A stretch of 64,000 nt of DNA from Actinacidiphila paucisporea. GTDB taxonomy: Bacteria; Actinomycetota; Actinomycetes; Streptomycetales; Streptomycetaceae. Location of the stretch: contig NZ_FRBI01000010.1 of assembly GCF_900142575.1 (NCBI RefSeq), forward strand, positions 62,001-126,000. The letters run 5' to 3'. Under the pieces are notes generated by a model. The model ran no database searches, was not told the DNA's origin, and saw nothing but the letters and a program-made list of their open reading frames with translations. The position numbers were made by a program, and so were the translations under genes. Shown here in pieces: positions 16,201 to 24,111 of this stretch. Position 1 is the first letter of the stretch. Each line of letters starts with the position of its first letter.

Positions 16201-18051
16201 CGCGGACCGCTCGCGGAAGCCGTCGAAGGCGTGCTCGTCGGCGAAGCAGTCGGCGGCCTTGGTGGCGGCTGCCGCCAACTCTGCTGCCAGGGAGGCCCCG
16301 AGGGAGTCGAGCCGGTCGAGGTCGGCATACCGCAGTTCGCGCAGGGTCGCCAACCGGCCCTGCGCGTGGCGTAGTTCGGTGAGCCGGGTGACCCATTCGG
16401 CGGCGCTCGCCGTGGCCTCGCCGCGTACCCGGCGGACGAGCCCGGCGATACGGGCCGCGGTCTCCTCGACGGCCTGGGCGGCGCGGGCGGTGGCCTCGCG
16501 GACCCGGGCGTATTCGGCCAGCACGTCGCGGGCGGTGTCGCGTACGAGGTGCAGCGGCGCCGCGAGGTCGCCGCTGCCGGGGTCGGCCAGCCAGTGGTGG
16601 CGGTCGAGCACCCGGTCACAGGAGGCGGCGAGCGCCTCGTAGACGGCGGCGCCCGGCGCGGTCTCCAGGGCCGCGCGGGCCACCGACAGCGCGTCGGAGA
16701 CGGCGCGGACCAGGTCGGCGTTGCCGATCCTGGCCAGCGGGCCGTCGCCGGCGGGCTGGGCGGCGGCCCAGGTGTCGGAGACGAAAGGGGTCTCCCAGCG
16801 CTGGAGCGTGTGCACGCGGCCCGGTTCGTCGCCGTCGGCCGGGCGCAGCGTGAGCAGCGTGCCGTCGTCGTAGAGGGCGCAGCCCTGCACGGTGAGCGGC
16901 GCGGCGACCTCCTTGCGGATGAGGTTGTACGGCAAAAGCAGCCTGCGGCCCTCGGCGTGGAAGACGTAGAGCACGTCCTCGCCGTTCGCGGACCGCACGA
17001 GCCGCTCGAAGTCCAGCCGCACCCCGCCGGTTTCGAGGTCGAAGGTGCGGGTGCCGCCGGTGGCGAGCGCGTAGCCGCCGGGGAAGACGACGCCCTGCTC
17101 GTCGGGCAGCCGCAGGCACGCCTGGCCGATCGCGTCGAGCCGCTCGACCTGCTCGGTACGGGTGTTGACGGCGAAGTAGCGGTCGGCTTCCTCGTGGTAG
17201 GGGCGCACCCGGAGCAGCAGCAGCGGCTCCACCGTGGCGTGTTCGACCTCGGCGTCGGCGAGCGACTGCAACGCGTCCTCGACCGGCTCCTCGTGGACGG
17301 TGTCGCCGACGGTGATGGCCAGGGTGCCGCCGGTCGTGTCGAGGGTGACGCCGCCGAAGGCCAGGTGCGGGCGGCGCCCGGGCACGTGGGCCTCGCGCCC
17401 GGCCGGCGTCCAGGCCACGGCGTAGGCCCCGCCGTCCGCCTCCGCGGTGTCCCGGGCGGTGCCCTGGTAGGTGTAGCCGCCGTCCGTCCCGACCCGCCAG
17501 CCGAGCGCCTTGACGTCGGCGGGGGAGGGTCCGGTGCGGAAGACGGCGAGCAGCCGGCCGTCGAGGGCGCGCAGCCGCAGCAGCCGGGTCTGCCGGTAGT
17601 AGCGGTACAGCTCCCGGAAGTCCCGCACGAACCGCGGGTCGTCCAGCAGGCCGGGCACCGGCTCGTCGGCGTCCCGCAGCCGGAGGACGTCGGCGACGTC
17701 CTCGACCTGCGCCGGGTTCGCGGCGAACAGCAGCCGCCCGCCGACCGGAGCGACGTCCGCGGGCAGCGACGCCCGTACGGTCCCGATCCGCTCGGTTCCT
17801 GCGAGCCGCAGCTCGCCTGCGCCGAAGACGTCCTGCCGCGCGGTGTTCAGCGCCTCGGCGCGACCCGCCAACTCCCGTGCCGCGCCGGCCAACCGCTCCC
17901 GCAGCACGTCGTAGGCGTCGGCGTCGAGCCCGTCCCCGCCGTTCACGCGGCCACCGGCACCGGCACCGGCCTGACCGCCCGAGGCGCCCTGCCCCCTGTC
18001 GCCCCCGCGCTCGCCGTCCCCGTCCCCGCTCATCCCGTACCGCCCGCTCAC
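13273..18051 (-). CDS. Giant coiled-coil AAA+ protein ('DNA repair ATPase' type)
   Basis: A 1,592-aa protein. After a disordered Gly/Asp-rich start, residues about 30-560 form a beta-rich region with repeated short strands (e.g. AVFRTGPSPADVKALGWRVG). About 560-960 is Ala/Arg/Glu-rich coiled coil, and the C-terminal third carries an AAA+ domain with Walker A PPGYGKTT near 1298 and Walker B LLHLDD near 1362, followed by the sensor-like MSGNPYTESGRLFRVPDMLANRAD. Homologues are annotated as DNA repair ATPases by weak similarity only. GTG 18051 overlaps the flotillin stop (GTGA); ATG 18033 is an alternative. Linkage to a flotillin and an NfeD-like protein suggests a membrane-microdomain remodelling ATPase rather than repair. 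Confidence 0.8.
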   Translation of the reverse strand: MSGRYGMSGDGDGERGGDRGQGASGGQAGAGAGGRVNGGDGLDADAYDVLRERLAGAARELAGRAEALNTARQDVFGAGELRLAGTERIGTVRASLPADVAPVGGRLLFAANPAQVEDVADVLRLRDADEPVPGLLDDPRFVRDFRELYRYYRQTRLLRLRALDGRLLAVFRTGPSPADVKALGWRVGTDGGYTYQGTARDTAEADGGAYAVAWTPAGREAHVPGRRPHLAFGGVTLDTTGGTLAITVGDTVHEEPVEDALQSLADAEVEHATVEPLLLLRVRPYHEEADRYFAVNTRTEQVERLDAIGQACLRLPDEQGVVFPGGYALATGGTRTFDLETGGVRLDFERLVRSANGEDVLYVFHAEGRRLLLPYNLIRKEVAAPLTVQGCALYDDGTLLTLRPADGDEPGRVHTLQRWETPFVSDTWAAAQPAGDGPLARIGNADLVRAVSDALSVARAALETAPGAAVYEALAASCDRVLDRHHWLADPGSGDLAAPLHLVRDTARDVLAEYARVREATARAAQAVEETAARIAGLVRRVRGEATASAAEWVTRLTELRHAQGRLATLRELRYADLDRLDSLGASLAAELAAAATKAADCFADEHAFDGFRERSAELASSAAALQTAADGDAVAAGLDELAGGLATVTETAVTLEITDATVRTRILASAADVLGAVNQARAVLDARRRALLAAESAAEFAAESALLAQSVSGALAAADTPEACDLHLGRLLVQVENLTTRFATDPDRLAALAERRDEIQQALTARRQSLADDRARRAARLAASADRILDGIRRRAASLTSADDVNTYFAADPMAAEHRRIAAELRTLGDPARAAELAAALAAARQDTARTLRDRQDLYEDDGTTLRLGRHRFPVNTQPFELALVPHGDALAFTITGTDYLAPVGDPDFAATRRFWTRPLVSETPDLYRSEYLAATLLLDTMPRSIPMPGAQAAPGTSADLGEVVREAAAGRVDEGYQRGVHDHDAELLLRALAGLAPGAGLLRYPPGVRAAAQLFWTHGTDPAGRAGWATRARSLTRAAAFGAALPAGSGAAGAGAGLPTGTALDALGAEIGGAAADFLRAAGLGGVAFGEGLVGEYLVAELAAEQPGFVAGQAAGDVGWRFAAALGGIEGVPYKEVLGDLDALGGNLAARWQLALGWLGPFAGVHGDHLEAAAALVCGADAVRYAAGGPAEVTVDGLLGAHPRVARGRLTVRLDDLLTRVRRFRTDEVPAYRAYQRHRTAVVAAEGERLGLAAYRPRPLTGFVRNRLLDEVYLPLVGDSLAKQFGTAGGLLMLLSPPGYGKTTLVEYVAARLGLALVTVSGPALGTGTTSLDPERAPDATARREVEKLDFALSLGSNVLLHLDDIQHTSPELLQKFIPLCDAQRRIEGAGGTYALRGKRFAVCMSGNPYTESGRLFRVPDMLANRADVWNLGDVLTGREDVFALSYVENALTANPVLAPLAGRERADLELLLRLAAGDPTARADALTYPYEPGESAAIVAVLRQALHVRGVLLAVNAAYIAAASEGGEPFLLQGSYRDMARLTGRLHPSLTPADVDALITDHYRAEAHTLASGAGAALHRLAALRATLG

Positions 18052-20090
18052 TTCTTCGCGACGCCGTTGGCCGGCGCGGCCGTCAACGGGGCTGCCTGCT
18101 CCTGCAGTTGCCCGAGGAGGGCGGCCAGTACGGTCGCCGCGTTGCCGTTGCCGCCCCCGCCGCCGTTGCCCGCCGCCAGGGCGCTCAGGACCTTCGTGGC
18201 GTCCTCGGTGAAGCGCCCGGAGCCGTCGAGCCAGTCGGCGCCCAGCGCCCGTACCGTCTCGGAGCTGCCGACGAAGGAGTCGACGCTGCGGCCCGCCGCG
18301 ACCGCGCCCACCAGCCGGTCGAAGAAGACGGTGTCGCCGCCGACGATCTGGATGTCGGCCTTCTCCAGGCCGGTGGCCAGAACGGTGGCCTGCGCCTCGG
18401 CGATCTGCCGCTGGGTCTCCAGGCCCGCCAGGCGTACGTCCTTCTCCGCCGCCAGCCGCAGGCGGTATTCCTCGTGGCCGCGGGAGGCGTCGTCCAGAGC
18501 CGCCATCGCGGCCGCCTTCTCGGTCAGGCCCGCGGCCTCCGCCTTCAACCGGCCGCCGATCAGGGCGGATTCGGCGGCGGCCTGCGCGGTGGTGCCGTCG
18601 GCCTGCGCCAGCGCCTTGGCCCTGACGCCCTCGGCCTCGGCCCTGAGGCGGGCGGCCGTCGCGTCGGCCTCGGCGATGCCCACCTTGCTGATCGCCTCGG
18701 CGCTGCGCTCGCGCACCTCGACCTCGGCGAGGCCGGCCGCGGCCGCCTCGGCCCGCAACCCCTCGGCCAGCCGGATCTTCGCCACGGCGTCCAGCTCGGA
18801 GGCGGCCTTGCGGGCCTCGGCCATGGTCAGGGCCTCGCGCGCCTTGTGCTGGGCGGCCTGCTCGGCCGCCTCCGCCGCCTTGATGTCCTTGACCAGCAGC
18901 TCCTGCGCCTGCGCCTCGGCGGTGATCACCAGCGCCTGCCGCTCCCGCTCGGCCTCCTGGACCATGCGCAGCGACTTGATGGACTCCTCCTGCTCGGCGA
19001 CCGTGCGGTCGACGGCGATGCGCTCGCGGACGACGTCGGCGACCTCCCGGCGCTCGCCCTCGACCTCCTTCTCCTTGGAGATCCTGGCCAGTTCCGTCTC
19101 CCGCTCGCGCGCGATGACTTCGAGCACCCGGTCCTTCTCGATGCGCTCGTTCTCGACCGCGATGACCCGCTCGCGGTTCTTCTGCGCCACCGCGATCTCC
19201 CGGGCCTGGTTCTCGCGCTGCACGCCGAGTTGCTCCTCGGTGCGCAGGAAGGCGCCCTGGGCGCCGAGCCGTTCCTCCTCCTGGACCCGCGCGGTGACCG
19301 CCTCCTCCTTGGCCCGCAGCGTCTCGACCTCGCGGCGCTGCTTGATCTCGGCCTCGGCCTGGCGGCGTTCGAGCTCCAGGATGGTCTCGCGGGCGTCGAC
19401 GTTCTGCCGGGTGATCTCCTTCTGCTCGGTGCGCTGGAACTCGTTGGTGCGCACGTGCTCGATCGCGGTCAGCTCGGTGATCTTCCTGATGCCCTGCGCG
19501 TCCAGGATGTTGGCCGGGTCAAGCTGGGTGAGCGGGGTCTGCTCCAGGAAGTCGATCGCACAGTCCTCCAGGTGGTAGCCGTTGAGGTCGGTGCCGATGA
19601 CCTGGATGATCTGGTCGCGGAAGTGCTCGCGGTGGGTGTAAAGGTCCACGAAGTCCAACTGCTTGCCGACCGTCTTGAGCGCCTCGGAGAACTTCGCGCT
19701 GAAGAGCGCCTGCAGCGTGGCCTGGTGGCTGGCCCGCTGGGTGCCGATCGCCTGCGCGACCTTCACCACGTCCTCCTTGGTCTTGTTGACCCGGACGAAG
19801 AAGGTGAGGTGGATGTCGGCGCGGATGTTGTCCTGGCAGATCAGGCCCTCGCGGCCGGTCCGCTGGATCTCGATGGTCTTGACCGAGATGTCCATCAGCT
19901 CGGCGTTGTGCACCACCGGCAGGACGACGGACCCGGTGAAGGTGACGTCCACCTGCCGGGTGCGGGAGATGATCAGCGCCTGGCCCTGCTCGACCTTGCG
20001 GAAGAGCCGGCTGACGGTGAAGAGCACTCCGAGTGCGATGAGCGCGAGAACGGCGACGAGCACACCGATCCCGATGGCAGTGGCATCCAT
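18048..20090 (-). CDS. Flotillin/YqiK-family SPFH protein
   Basis: A 680-aa protein with one N-terminal transmembrane helix (residues 5-28), an SPFH/band-7 domain (about 30-200, EQGQALIISRTRQVDVTF, RADIHLTFFVRVNKTKEDV), and a long Glu/Ala/Arg-rich coiled coil to about 560. The C-terminal globular part contains VGGDTVFFDRLVGA and a Gly-rich linker. Flotillins build large ring or cage assemblies that organise membrane microdomains. The gene lies nine bases after the NfeD-like gene and overlaps the AAA+ gene, matching the yqiJ-yqiK order of other bacteria with an ATPase added. Likely a structural scaffold for the ATPase. Confidence 0.92.
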   Translation of the reverse strand: MDATAIGIGVLVAVLALIALGVLFTVSRLFRKVEQGQALIISRTRQVDVTFTGSVVLPVVHNAELMDISVKTIEIQRTGREGLICQDNIRADIHLTFFVRVNKTKEDVVKVAQAIGTQRASHQATLQALFSAKFSEALKTVGKQLDFVDLYTHREHFRDQIIQVIGTDLNGYHLEDCAIDFLEQTPLTQLDPANILDAQGIRKITELTAIEHVRTNEFQRTEQKEITRQNVDARETILELERRQAEAEIKQRREVETLRAKEEAVTARVQEEERLGAQGAFLRTEEQLGVQRENQAREIAVAQKNRERVIAVENERIEKDRVLEVIARERETELARISKEKEVEGERREVADVVRERIAVDRTVAEQEESIKSLRMVQEAERERQALVITAEAQAQELLVKDIKAAEAAEQAAQHKAREALTMAEARKAASELDAVAKIRLAEGLRAEAAAAGLAEVEVRERSAEAISKVGIAEADATAARLRAEAEGVRAKALAQADGTTAQAAAESALIGGRLKAEAAGLTEKAAAMAALDDASRGHEEYRLRLAAEKDVRLAGLETQRQIAEAQATVLATGLEKADIQIVGGDTVFFDRLVGAVAAGRSVDSFVGSSETVRALGADWLDGSGRFTEDATKVLSALAAGNGGGGGNGNAATVLAALLGQLQEQAAPLTAAPANGVAKK

Positions 20091-20099
20091 GGCGGATCC

Positions 20100-20864
20100 T
20101 CAGGTGGTGAAGGTGTCGAAGGCGGTGACGGTCCCGAAGGCGTCGAAAGGAGCGACCCAGAAGAACTCGCCGTCCGGGTCGTAGGCGTAGAGCAGCGCGC
20201 TGCTGCCGGAGGCGAAGGTGTCCTCGCCGGTCTGCCGCACCTGCACCACGGCGGTTGAGCCGTCGGGCGCGGCGACCTCGGCCTGGCCGAAGCGGGCGGT
20301 GACCGTCCCGGTGCGGATGACGCACACCTGCCCGACGAAGTCCTCCCGGGAGGGCGGCCTGACGTCGGGGAAGAGGCGGCGCAGCGGGCGTACCAGCAAC
20401 CAGGTGCCGCACCACGCGCCGACCAGCGCGGCGGCGGTCACGGCGAGTGCCAGCAGGGCGCGGACCGGTCCGCCCGCGTCCAGGCCGCGCACGGCGGCGG
20501 AGCCGGCGAGCGTCAGGAACCAGGACAGGGCGACGAGCAGCGACAGGACGACGGTGACGGGCACTCCGCCGAGGCCGGCGGCGGCCAGCGCACCGGCGCC
20601 GCCGCCGTGGCCGTCCCCCCGGACCGCCCCCTCGCCGGCCAGCCGGTCATGGCGCCCCCCGTGGACGCCATGACCGCTGTGCCCCCCTGCCCCCCCGTTG
20701 TTCCCCCCTGCTCCCCCGTGTCCGCCGGTGGCGCCGTGGTGCCAGGGCCCGTGCGCGTCGGCTCCGCCGACCAGCACGATGGCCCAAAAGGCGACCACGG
20801 CCACCAGTCCCCCGGTGAACAGCACGGTCGGAAAGCCGAGGACGACGCCGGTGAACTGCCCCAT
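20100..20864 (-). CDS. NfeD/YqiJ-like membrane protein with OB-fold
   Basis: A 254-aa membrane protein with one helix at 10-32, a Gly/His-rich loop (residues 36-75, GGHGGAGGNNGGAGGHSGHG), then helices near 98-120 and 130-155, and a C-terminal OB-fold-like domain (SREDFVGQVCVIRTGTVTARFGQAEV). NfeD/YqiJ proteins pair with flotillins and are thought to bind them in the membrane. It is the first gene of the three-gene operon. The low-complexity Gly/His loop is unusual and could bind metal. No recognisable promoter motif was seen upstream. Confidence 0.8.
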   Translation of the reverse strand: MGQFTGVVLGFPTVLFTGGLVAVVAFWAIVLVGGADAHGPWHHGATGGHGGAGGNNGGAGGHSGHGVHGGRHDRLAGEGAVRGDGHGGGAGALAAAGLGGVPVTVVLSLLVALSWFLTLAGSAAVRGLDAGGPVRALLALAVTAAALVGAWCGTWLLVRPLRRLFPDVRPPSREDFVGQVCVIRTGTVTARFGQAEVAAPDGSTAVVQVRQTGEDTFASGSSALLYAYDPDGEFFWVAPFDAFGTVTAFDTFTT

Positions 20865-21000
20865 TCCCCGTTCGCCTCCCCCTGCCGGCTCTTCGACCGC
20901 CGCAGTGATCGTGGCAGTAAGGGGGCGGCCCCGGCATTGCCGCTTTCCGGCAGACTTCCCGTACCGATCGCGTCCGGGTCGTACGGGAACCGAAACGGCG

Positions 21001-21038
21001 CCGGCCGCCGTCCGCGTGCTGACGCGGAGGGCGGCCGG
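21001..21038 (-). terminator. Long hairpin downstream of the YceI gene
   Basis: A 17-bp stem with one mismatch (21001-21017 with 21022-21038) and a 4-base loop, 60 bases after the YceI stop on the minus strand. It separates that gene from the NfeD/flotillin operon. Confidence 0.75.
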
Positions 21039-21097
21039 GCGGTGCCGACGTACGGGGACGTGGCTCAGGCGGGGCTCGGTGGAGCCGGGGGTGGGCC

Positions 21098-21649
21098 TCA
21101 GTCCTGCGCGAGGGCCGCCTCGATCTCCAGCGCGATCTTGATCTTGTCGCTGACCGCGGCACCGGCGGCGCCGCCGGTGACACCGAAGTCGCCGCGGCTG
21201 ATCTCGGTGGCGGCCGAGAAGCCGGCGACGGCATTGCCGTCGAAGCCCTTGCCGAAGCCGTTCAGCTCCAGCTGGAGGGTGACGGGCTTGGTCACGCCGT
21301 GCAGGGTCAGCTCACCGTCGACCTCGAACAGCTCGGCGGTCTGCGGGCGGACGCCGGTCGAGGTGAAGGTCATCTCCGGGAAGTTCTCGACGTCGAGGAA
21401 GTCCGCGCTGCGGACGTGGACGTCCCGGGTCTCGTTGCTGGTGTTCACCGACGCGGTCTTGATCACCGCGGTGACGGAGGAGTCCAGCGGGTCCTCGCCG
21501 GTGACGATGCTGCCCTCGAAGGCCGCGAACTGGCCGCGGACCTTGGAGACGCCGAGGTGACGGACGTAGAAGGACACGTCGGAGTGCACGGTGTCGATCG
21601 TCCACTTGCCGGCGACGTAGCCGTCGATCACTGCGGTCTGCGCGCTCAT
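21098..21649 (-). CDS. YceI-family protein
   Basis: A 183-aa YceI-fold protein: WTIDTVHSDVSFYVRHLGVSKV near residues 15-36, then FEGSIV, VHVRSADFLDVENFPEMTFTS and the end region LTLHGVTKPVTL. YceI proteins are lipocalin-like beta barrels that bind polyisoprenoids or amphiphiles. This copy has no signal peptide, as is common in actinobacteria. AAGGAG precedes ATG 21649. It is divergent from a MarR gene across two similar dyads (21684-21736), so it is probably repressed by that regulator. Confidence 0.93.
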   Translation of the reverse strand: MSAQTAVIDGYVAGKWTIDTVHSDVSFYVRHLGVSKVRGQFAAFEGSIVTGEDPLDSSVTAVIKTASVNTSNETRDVHVRSADFLDVENFPEMTFTSTGVRPQTAELFEVDGELTLHGVTKPVTLQLELNGFGKGFDGNAVAGFSAATEISRGDFGVTGGAAGAAVSDKIKIALEIEAALAQD

Positions 21650-21683
21650 GGGGTTACTCCTTGCACGGAACCATCTGGGGGGT

Positions 21684-21736
21684 GGTGATTGAAACCTCAT
21701 TCACCATAGCCCGATGGTGTTGAGAGTTCAACCACC
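21684..21736. promoter_or_regulatory. Two MarR-type operators between YceI and MarR genes
   Basis: Two dyads share the half-site GGTGNTTGA: one at 21684-21705 (ggtgattga, spacer, tcattcacc) and one at 21716-21736 (ggtgttga, spacer, tcaaccacc). They sit between the divergent starts (21649 and 21751), the usual place for MarR autoregulation and control of the neighbour. Confidence 0.75.
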
Positions 21737-21750
21737 GGTATGATGAAGGT

Positions 21751-22260
21751 ATGGACGATGTGCGCTGGCTCAGTGCCGAGGAACAGGAGATATGGCGGGC
21801 CTACCTGACCGCCAGTGTCGCCTTCTCCGCACACATAGACCGGCAGATGCGGCAGGACTCCGGCATGCCGATGGCCTACTACGAGATCCTGGTCCGCCTC
21901 TCGGAGGCCCCGCACCGCCGCCTCCGCATGAGTGAACTCGCCGACGCCTCCCTCTCTTCCCGCAGCCGCCTCTCCCACGCGGTCACCGCACTGGAACGCA
22001 ACGGCTGGGTCGAGCGCCGCCCCGCCGACGGCGACCGCCGCGGGTGGGTCTGCTCGCTGACCGAGTCCGGCCACGCCGCCCTCGCCGCGGCCGCCCCCGG
22101 GCACGTCACGACGGTCCGCGAGCACATGTTCGACGTCCTCACCCCGGAGCAGCTCCGGTCGCTGCGGGAGATCGGGCTCGCCATCAGCGCCGGGCTGCGT
22201 ACGGAGTGCGAGGCCGCCAGGGCCGAGGACGACGGCCAGGCCGACCCCTGCGACCCATGA
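21751..22260 (+). CDS. MarR-family transcriptional regulator
   Basis: A 169-aa winged-helix regulator: MSELADASLSSRSRLSHAVTALERNGWVERRPADGDRRGW is the recognition helix and wing region (residues about 59-98, shown here only as the known MarR layout), flanked by dimerisation helices. MarR proteins lose DNA binding on contact with phenolic or hydrophobic ligands. The divergent YceI gene and paired dyads indicate that YceI is its main local target. ATG 21751 has GATGAAGG just ahead. The C-terminal acidic tail is a minor extension. Confidence 0.92.
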   Translation: MDDVRWLSAEEQEIWRAYLTASVAFSAHIDRQMRQDSGMPMAYYEILVRLSEAPHRRLRMSELADASLSSRSRLSHAVTALERNGWVERRPADGDRRGWVCSLTESGHAALAAAAPGHVTTVREHMFDVLTPEQLRSLREIGLAISAGLRTECEAARAEDDGQADPCDP

Positions 22261-22341
22261 CCCTCACGCCTGACCCCTCACGCCTGACCCCTCAACGCCC
22301 GGCCCTCAACGCCCGGCCCCTCAACGCCCGGCCCCTACGGC
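22258..22341. repeat. Six degenerate 13-15-bp tandem repeats in a convergent gap
   Basis: Starting with the MarR stop codon, units like tgacccctcacgcc and cggcccctcaacgcc are repeated six times (22258-22341) up to the stop of the PucR-type gene. Two unit types grade into one another. The array may affect how the two convergent transcripts end, but there is no stem-loop. Confidence 0.8.
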
Positions 22342-23498
22342 TGGGCGGAGGGCGGCCAGCCCAGCAGGCGGGCGCCCATGGCGGCGGTCTCCAGGGTGTA
22401 GCGCTGGAGCGGGTCGTCCGGGTCGAAGCCGGTGAGGGCGGCTATGCGCTCCAGGCGGTAGGACAGGGCGCGCACGCTCAGGTCGAGGCGGCGCGCCGCC
22501 TCCGCGTTGACATAGCCCGCGGCGGCGTAGGCCGAGATGGTCTCCAGCAGCGGCCCGGGGCCGCCCCGCGCCGCCTCCAGCGGGCCGAGGACCGACTGCA
22601 CCAGGTCGGACATCGCGGCCCGGTCGCGCATGAGGACCGGGAAGACCAGCAGGTCCGACGCACTGAGGACACGGCCCTCCAGGGCCAGCCGCTCGGCCAG
22701 GTCCAGCGCGCTGAGCGCCTCCTCGTAGGAGCGCACGACCCCCACCGCCCCGCTGTGCGGGCGGCTGACCGCGACCCGGGCGCCGTCGGCCGCCGACGTC
22801 AGCTTCACGAACGCGTCGAGCACCTGCCGCTGCCCGGTCGGCGCGACACACACCAGCCGCCCGTCCTTCGGCGCGATCAGCGCGTCGTGGTCGCCGAAGC
22901 GGCCGGCGAGTTCGCGTTCGACCCGCCGCAGCAGCGGGTGCGCCTCGTCGTACGGCGCCCCCGGCGGCGGTGCGCCGACCGCGACGGTGTGCCGGTCGGC
23001 CAGCCGCAGCCCGAAGCCCTCGGCCTCTTCCGCGATACGCCCCGGGTCGCTGCGGCCGTAGAGCAGCGCGTCGACGAAGGCGCGGCGGGCCGCCTCGGCC
23101 CTGCGCACCGCGTGCCGCTGGGCCCGCGCGTGGCCCTCGGCGAGCGCGCCGATCCCCGCTTCGAGCGCGGCCAGCACGGCGGCGCCGGCCTTGCGCAGCT
23201 CGGCGGTGTCATGGGCGCCGGCCACACCCGGCAGCGCGGGCCAGGCGCGGCGGGCGGCGGCGAGGTGGCCCGCGGTGAGGTCGCGCAGGCCGATACCGGC
23301 GTCGGCGGCCTGCTCGCCGAGCGCCCTGCGGCTCTCGCGCTCCGCGCGGGTCAGCGTCCGGCAGCTGCGCGAGACGTCGGCGAGCATCTCGCGGAAGCCG
23401 GCCAGGAATTCCGCCGGCACCGCGCCCGCGTGCCCGCCTCCGTGCGGACCCGCGCCCGTACCCGTACCCGCGTTCGTGCCCATACCGGCCGTCACCAC
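22335..23498 (-). CDS. PucR/CdaR-type regulator with C-terminal HTH
   Basis: A 387-aa regulator. An all-helical sensor part (about residues 28-165) is followed by a GGDEF-like fold region, and by the C-terminal HTH AEAARRLDLSVRALSYRLER (near 330-355) typical of the PucR/CdaR group. Family members control purine, sugar-acid or secondary metabolism genes. The first 25 residues are Gly/Thr low complexity and poorly supported: GTG 23498 gives the full form, ATG 23483 is possible. It is not divergent from a metabolic gene, so no target can be named. Confidence 0.85.
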   Translation of the reverse strand: MVTAGMGTNAGTGTGAGPHGGGHAGAVPAEFLAGFREMLADVSRSCRTLTRAERESRRALGEQAADAGIGLRDLTAGHLAAARRAWPALPGVAGAHDTAELRKAGAAVLAALEAGIGALAEGHARAQRHAVRRAEAARRAFVDALLYGRSDPGRIAEEAEGFGLRLADRHTVAVGAPPPGAPYDEAHPLLRRVERELAGRFGDHDALIAPKDGRLVCVAPTGQRQVLDAFVKLTSAADGARVAVSRPHSGAVGVVRSYEEALSALDLAERLALEGRVLSASDLLVFPVLMRDRAAMSDLVQSVLGPLEAARGGPGPLLETISAYAAAGYVNAEAARRLDLSVRALSYRLERIAALTGFDPDDPLQRYTLETAAMGARLLGWPPSAQP

Positions 23499-23609
23499 AA
23501 CCCCACCCCTGCCCGCACCGGCTTCCGCAACCCGGACGCCGAGAACCTACCAAGACTGCCGGATCCCGGAAAAGGCGGCCTGTCCTCGACCACGGGGCCC
23601 GCAGCACAA

Positions 23610-23636
23610 AGCCCCGGACGGGTCCCGTCCGGGGCT
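23610..23636 (-). terminator. Strong hairpin downstream of tatA
   Basis: An 11-13-bp perfect stem (23610-23620 with 23626-23636, small loop ggtcc) lies 26 bases after the TatA stop on the minus strand. Confidence 0.8.
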
Positions 23637-23661
23637 CGCCGCCTTGCCGGCGGGGTGCGCG

Positions 23662-23946
23662 CTACTTCACCGTGGTCGTGGCCTGCGGCGTCGGGGTGGC
23701 CTCCTTGGCGGTCACCACGTCACTGGGGGTGATGGCCTCCGCCGCCGGGGTCGGCGTGGACGCCGGGGTGGCACTGGCCGTGGCGCCCGGGTCGTCGTTC
23801 TTCATCGCCTTGGCCTCGGACTTCAGGATGCGCATCGACTTGCCCAGGCCGCGGGCGGCCTCGGGGAGCTTCTTCGAACCGAAGAGCACGATGACGACGA
23901 TCGCCACCACGATCAGGTGCCACGGCTCCAGCCCGTTTCGCAACAT
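23662..23946 (-). CDS. tatA: Sec-independent translocase subunit TatA/E
   Basis: A 94-aa protein with a short extracytoplasmic start, one transmembrane helix (residues 9-22, PWHLIVVAIVVIVLFG), the hinge FGSKKLPEAARGLGK and an amphipathic helix. A Thr/Pro/Ala-rich tail follows. This is the pore-forming TatA of the twin-arginine pathway. No tatC is adjacent in the window; in Streptomyces tatA and tatC are often near each other but extra tatA genes occur, so this may be an additional copy. The 165 bases upstream to the anti-sigma-like gene hold its promoter region; no clear box seen. Confidence 0.9.
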   Translation of the reverse strand: MLRNGLEPWHLIVVAIVVIVLFGSKKLPEAARGLGKSMRILKSEAKAMKNDDPGATASATPASTPTPAAEAITPSDVVTAKEATPTPQATTTVK

Positions 23947-24111
23947 GGGATCCTCGCTTCACTCAGGGGGCGAATTGCCTCGTACGTCTTACGCCTCGAC
24001 TTCGCATTGTCACCCGAAAGCCGCCGCAGACGGCACCCGGGTACTCAAAGCATGCGCAAAAAGCGCGTGAACGGGAAGCCCCCCAGGTCTGGCGCCGGAC
24101 GGCCGGATGTG

